Positions 4,731-7,515 of a DNA stretch of 7,515 nucleotides are shown here, one piece after another. The stretch covers positions 1-7,515 of the forward strand of contig DASQSZ010000147.1 in the NCBI GenBank assembly GCA_035642125.1. Direction: 5' to 3'. Within the stretch, counting starts at the first letter, position 1. Every line of letters starts with the position of its first letter. This DNA comes from CALAED01 sp937891035. Its GTDB lineage: Bacteria > Actinomycetota > Actinomycetes > Streptosporangiales > Streptosporangiaceae. The position numbers and the translations under genes are program-made. The notes beneath the pieces are model-generated. The model had not been told where the DNA came from. It worked only from the letters and a program-made list of their open reading frames with translations, and did not search any database.

Positions 4731-7355
4731 GTGAATCAGAGCAGGCTGAGCCGCGCCACTCTGTTCTACGACGAGGTCATCGCGGAGTACCGCGGCCCGG
4801 ACTTCGTCGAGCGGCACTGGCTCAAGCAGCGGATCGTCGCGCACCTGGCGGACCATGACTGCCGGTTCTTGCTGGTCTCCGGCGGCCCCGGCACCGGCAA
4901 GAGCGCGTTGTTCGCCTGGCTGGTCGGGCTGCAGGACCTGGCTCCGCGCTACTTCCTGCGGCGGTTGAGCAGCCACCCGCTGGCCAGTGGCGACGCGTGG
5001 TCGGTGCTACTGAGCATCGGAAACCAGCTCGCCGTGCTGCGCCCGGAGATCATGCGTGTCGATGTGGACCTGCAGGTGTCTCAGACGGTCGGCGCGGTGG
5101 CCGCGGGGGCGAAGGTGGTCGGCGCCCGGATCGGCGTGCTTTCAGTGTCGCCGTTCCAGCACACCGCGATTCAGGTCGAGCAGCAGGCCGATGTGGTCGA
5201 GGGGGAGATCGTCGGGCTGGACATCGACCGGATGGTGGCCGAAGCGCGGCTCCTCGAGCTCGGCAACATGCAAAGCCTCGCGCTGCTCGACCCGGCTGTC
5301 CGGCTGGCCGCTCGCGATCCAGACGCGATCATCGTGGTGTTCATCGACGCACTCGACGAGCTGCGCTACCAGTGGAGCGCCTACGCCGGCCGCGGTGATG
5401 TGCTGGAGTGGCTCGCTCAGTGCCCCGATCTGCCGCCGAACGTGCGGATCGTGGTGTCGTCCCGCCCGGACCCCCGGTTGCTGCAGAGGTTCCGGCTCGC
5501 CCAGCGGCATCGGTTGCGCGAGGAGACCATCGAGCCGTCCAGCGCCGAGGTGCGGTCCGATCTGCGGGCCTACGCCGAACGCCTGCTGGCCGACTTCCCC
5601 GGGCTGCCGAGGGGATTGGCGGGCCGGGTGTCCGACCGTGCACAGGGTAGCTTTTTGTACCTGGTGCTGTGGGGCAGGGCTTTGCGCCGCGCGATGGGGA
5701 ACGGGGACGGCGGCCAGGTCGCCGCGCTTACCGATCTCCTCGCGCTGCCGGATGGACTGGACGGGATATACGAGTACTTCCTTGTGGTGCTGCGGGACAC
5801 CGTGCAGCGCCGCGAGGGCGGGTCATGGAAGCGGGTGTGGGACGGGATATACCGCCGGGTGCTCGGGGTGCTGTCCGTCGCACAGGCCCAACTGCGACTG
5901 GACTCACTGCTCGATTTGGGGGATCTTCGTGACGCGGGTCCGGCCGTACGCCGGGTGCTCGACGAGCTCGCCCAACTGCTGTACGAAGACGGTGCCGGAA
6001 GCCGATTGTTCCACCTCAGCGTCGCGGAGTTCCTTACCTCGACCGATCAGGCGCGCACTGGTGATGATTGGCACGTGAACGCCGCCGAGAACCACTACCA
6101 GGTCGCCGCCCGGCTGATTGATCGCTACGGCGGAACCTGGCAAACCTGTGAGGACGAGTACGCGCTCAACTACACCGCGATCCATCTGGTGGCGGCTATC
6201 CGCACGGCACCCACACCAGACGAACGGCCGGTGGCGTCCCTGACAGATCTGCTGTCCGATCCGGCGTTCGGCGTCGCCAAGAGCCACCGCATCAACATGG
6301 ACGCCACGCTCGGCGACTACGTGGCCGCGCACACCGTGCTTCCGCCGCAGTTCCGGCTGCGCCTGGCTGAAGGCCTGTCCGCGGTGTTGGCCCACATGAT
6401 CGGAGAAGGCATCCCGGACCTGGCCGACACCCTGCACGCGGTGATCGGCTACCGCCAGGACATCGGTGACCTCAACGAGCAGGTGTTGAGCCGCTTGAGC
6501 GATCCGGACTTCCTGGAACACGCCGTGCCGCACAGCGCCCACCGCGCTGCCGCCCTGGTCGCCTTCTCCCACGGCCAGGCGACCCGGCTACGGCGCAAGG
6601 GCGACACCCCGAGCCTCGACCAGGCCCGCCGCCTGCTGCTGCGCGCCGCCACTACCGCGGAGCAGGCGGGGGATCAGATCCCACTCCAACAACGCGGCGC
6701 TCTGTACTACGACCTGGCCTACCTGCACTTCGTGCACGGCGAGCACGACCAGACCGACGAGTGGTTCGCCCGCAGTGTCGAGGTGTCTGAGCAAGCCGGC
6801 AACACCGCCGGCGCACACATCTCTCGCCTAGTCTGGATGCGCGTCCGTTTACTCCGGGAGGCGGTCACGCCACAGGAGTACCGGGCCGCGCACGACGCCG
6901 CGCTAGCGTACTTCGCCAGCGACGAGGCATCCGGCCCGCACGTGGCCCGCTGGCAGATGAACGTCCACGCCCACCTGCTCGACTTCGCGCTCCTCACCGA
7001 GGACACCGAACTCGCCCAGGCCAAGCTCGAACTCATCGAAGAGGATCCCTGGATCCGCGAGGTCGGGCGAACCGACCTGGTCGCCAAGTACCAGGCCCGG
7101 GTCGCCACAGTGACGGGCGACTCCGCTCGCGCGGTACGTCTGTTCGCCGCCTATCTCAGCGAGCACCTCACCGATCCACCCTCTTCGCTCGAAGAGCTCT
7201 CCCGCGACCTCTACTACTACGGTCGTGCCCTGGCCGATTCTGGCGATCCGGACGCGGCCCGCCGCATGTGGGGGCTCGGCCTGCGCACTCCCGACAACGC
7301 CGCCAACTGGCCATGGAAACCCCGCATCCGCACCGCACTCGCGGACCTGGAATAA
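4731..7355 (+). CDS. NACHT/STAND-family NTPase with NWD-like core and TPR-like C-terminus
   Basis: An 874-residue cytosolic protein. Walker A is GGPGTGKSA (51-59, K57). Walker B is VVFIDALDEL (202-211), the NACHT-type acidic cluster. Sensor 1 is VRIVVSSRP (238-246). The winged-helix end carries LFHLSVAEFL (426-435), the H-x-S-x-x-E/D-F-L signature of NACHT and fungal NWD-type proteins. Between Walker A and Walker B is a beta-rich stretch (about 118-168) that contains a copy of the small protein's terminal motif. Residues about 610-870 are helical and repeat-like (ALYYDLAYLHFVHGEHDQTD at 657-676 is a good TPR helix pair), the usual sensor end of STAND proteins. STAND NTPases oligomerise on ligand binding and recruit or activate effectors; many defend against phages. 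The start is GTG 4731, nine bases after the partner's stop. A TTA codon lies at 6849-6851. No nuclease, protease or TIR domain is visible, so the effector is probably the partner. Confidence 0.88.
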   Translation: MNQSRLSRATLFYDEVIAEYRGPDFVERHWLKQRIVAHLADHDCRFLLVSGGPGTGKSALFAWLVGLQDLAPRYFLRRLSSHPLASGDAWSVLLSIGNQLAVLRPEIMRVDVDLQVSQTVGAVAAGAKVVGARIGVLSVSPFQHTAIQVEQQADVVEGEIVGLDIDRMVAEARLLELGNMQSLALLDPAVRLAARDPDAIIVVFIDALDELRYQWSAYAGRGDVLEWLAQCPDLPPNVRIVVSSRPDPRLLQRFRLAQRHRLREETIEPSSAEVRSDLRAYAERLLADFPGLPRGLAGRVSDRAQGSFLYLVLWGRALRRAMGNGDGGQVAALTDLLALPDGLDGIYEYFLVVLRDTVQRREGGSWKRVWDGIYRRVLGVLSVAQAQLRLDSLLDLGDLRDAGPAVRRVLDELAQLLYEDGAGSRLFHLSVAEFLTSTDQARTGDDWHVNAAENHYQVAARLIDRYGGTWQTCEDEYALNYTAIHLVAAIRTAPTPDERPVASLTDLLSDPAFGVAKSHRINMDATLGDYVAAHTVLPPQFRLRLAEGLSAVLAHMIGEGIPDLADTLHAVIGYRQDIGDLNEQVLSRLSDPDFLEHAVPHSAHRAAALVAFSHGQATRLRRKGDTPSLDQARRLLLRAATTAEQAGDQIPLQQRGALYYDLAYLHFVHGEHDQTDEWFARSVEVSEQAGNTAGAHISRLVWMRVRLLREAVTPQEYRAAHDAALAYFASDEASGPHVARWQMNVHAHLLDFALLTEDTELAQAKLELIEEDPWIREVGRTDLVAKYQARVATVTGDSARAVRLFAAYLSEHLTDPPSSLEELSRDLYYYGRALADSGDPDAARRMWGLGLRTPDNAANWPWKPRIRTALADLE
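5187..5234 (+). other. Shared 16-residue motif, copy 2 (inside the NTPase, residues 153-168)
   Basis: ADVVEGEIVGLDIDRM lies between the P-loop and Walker B. It is preceded by a weaker related stretch 26 residues earlier (AKVVGARIGVLSV, 127-139), so the segment may form two beta coils. It matches the C-terminal repeat of the small upstream protein at 11 of 16 positions. In fungal NWD2 the equivalent motif is at the very N-terminus, so the internal position is unusual. Confidence 0.7.
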
Positions 7356-7369
7356 CCCTTGGCGTCAAC

Positions 7370-7386
7370 GCGGCCGAGGAGGCCGC
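7370..7386 (+). terminator. Hairpin after the NTPase gene
   Basis: A perfect 6-bp GC stem (GCGGCC 7370-7375, GGCCGC 7381-7386) with a 5-base loop lies 14 bases after the NTPase stop. It has no T tract, only a short CCTTTCC further on. It is a plausible end of the two-gene transcript. Confidence 0.45.
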
Positions 7387-7407
7387 ATCCCCGGGCCTTT
7401 CCGTCGA

Positions 7408-7423
7408 CGGCGCGCCAGCGCCG
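7408..7423 (+). other. Second GC hairpin in the selA leader
   Basis: CGGCGC (7408-7413) and GCGCCG (7418-7423) pair perfectly around a 4-base loop. It lies 39 bases upstream of the selA start, so it could be a second terminator element or a leader structure. GC-rich hairpins are frequent in such genomes. Confidence 0.3.
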
Positions 7424-7462
7424 GTCGTGGCGGCGCGGCAAAGATCGGCGTGCGGTGGAATG

Positions 7463-7515
7463 ATGAGCGTGATGGATCCGCGGCGGCGCATTCCGCGCAC
7501 CGATGTCGTGCTCGA
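7463..7515 (+). CDS. selA: L-seryl-tRNA(Sec) selenium transferase, N-terminal 17 residues (runs off window)
   Basis: Only 17 codons plus two bases are present: MSVMDPRRRIPRTDVVL. The string DPRRR-[IV]-PRTD-x-[VL]-L is how I remember actinobacterial SelA proteins beginning. SelA is the PLP-dependent enzyme that converts seryl-tRNA(Sec) to selenocysteyl-tRNA(Sec) using selenophosphate. The selC gene in the same window makes this reading much more likely. GGTGG (7454-7458) lies four bases before ATG 7463. GTG 7469 and ATG 7472 are in-frame alternatives, the latter starting directly at MDPRRR. The catalytic lysine and PLP fold are outside the window. Confidence 0.72.
   Translation, partial: MSVMDPRRRIPRTDVVL

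Noticed and set aside
3816..4976. A very long open minus-strand frame extending upstream of the nitroreductase.
   Set aside because: It lies opposite the STAND module, has Pro/Arg/Gln/His-rich composition typical of an antisense frame in GC-rich DNA, and shows no family similarity before the nitroreductase start.
1..7515. CRISPR arrays, insertion sequences, rRNA genes or transposase remnants.
   Set aside because: No regularly spaced repeats, terminal inverted repeats with transposase motifs, or rRNA sequences were seen.

Overview
The window looks like chromosomal DNA from a high-GC actinobacterium. Codons end mostly in G or C, GTG starts occur, and several families are typical of actinobacteria: a SigR-type sigma factor, a baeRF2/Rv2629-like protein and a DUF4232 lipoprotein. 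A selenocysteine tRNA gene and the apparent first codons of selA mean that the organism very probably makes selenoproteins. I cannot name the genus; Streptosporangiales-like lineages are a guess only.

Layout: (1) bases 2-154 are the tail of a SigR-type ECF sigma factor. It is followed not by an rsrA anti-sigma gene but by a baeRF2/Vms1-like gene (208-1341). (2) A DUF4232 lipoprotein gene (1419-2025) appears broken by a +1 frameshift near 1870-1890. Its end overlaps the end of a convergent 50-codon gene (2022-2174, minus) with a strong ribosome binding site and an inverted repeat in its leader. (3) selC (2282-2376) has all the bacterial tRNA-Sec hallmarks: anticodon TCA, 8+5 bp acceptor/T arms, a 6-bp D stem and a long variable arm. 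(4) A two-repeat antibiotic-biosynthesis-monooxygenase-like protein (2548-3162) converges on a nitroreductase (3165-3815, minus). (5) About 360 bases of regulatory-looking DNA with dyads precede a tight two-gene module. A 182-residue protein (4173-4721) is followed 9 bases later by an 874-residue NACHT/STAND NTPase with a TPR-like C-terminus (4731-7355). (6) Two hairpins follow, then the apparent start of selA (7463 to the window edge).

The most interesting item is the two-gene module. The C-terminus of the small protein is a beta-repeat segment. Its last 16-residue stretch matches, at 11 of 16 positions, a stretch inside the NTPase between its Walker A and Walker B motifs (shared core VGLDIDR). 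The small protein also has a hydrophobic N-terminal helix followed by a basic cluster. A membrane-active candidate effector with a C-terminal beta motif, encoded next to a STAND NTPase carrying the matching motif, is formally like the fungal HET-S/NWD2 amyloid-signalling pair. I infer a conflict or immune system in which the NTPase senses a trigger and templates assembly of the small protein. Nothing in the window proves this. The module lies between selC and selA, so it may be an accessory insertion in a selenocysteine locus.
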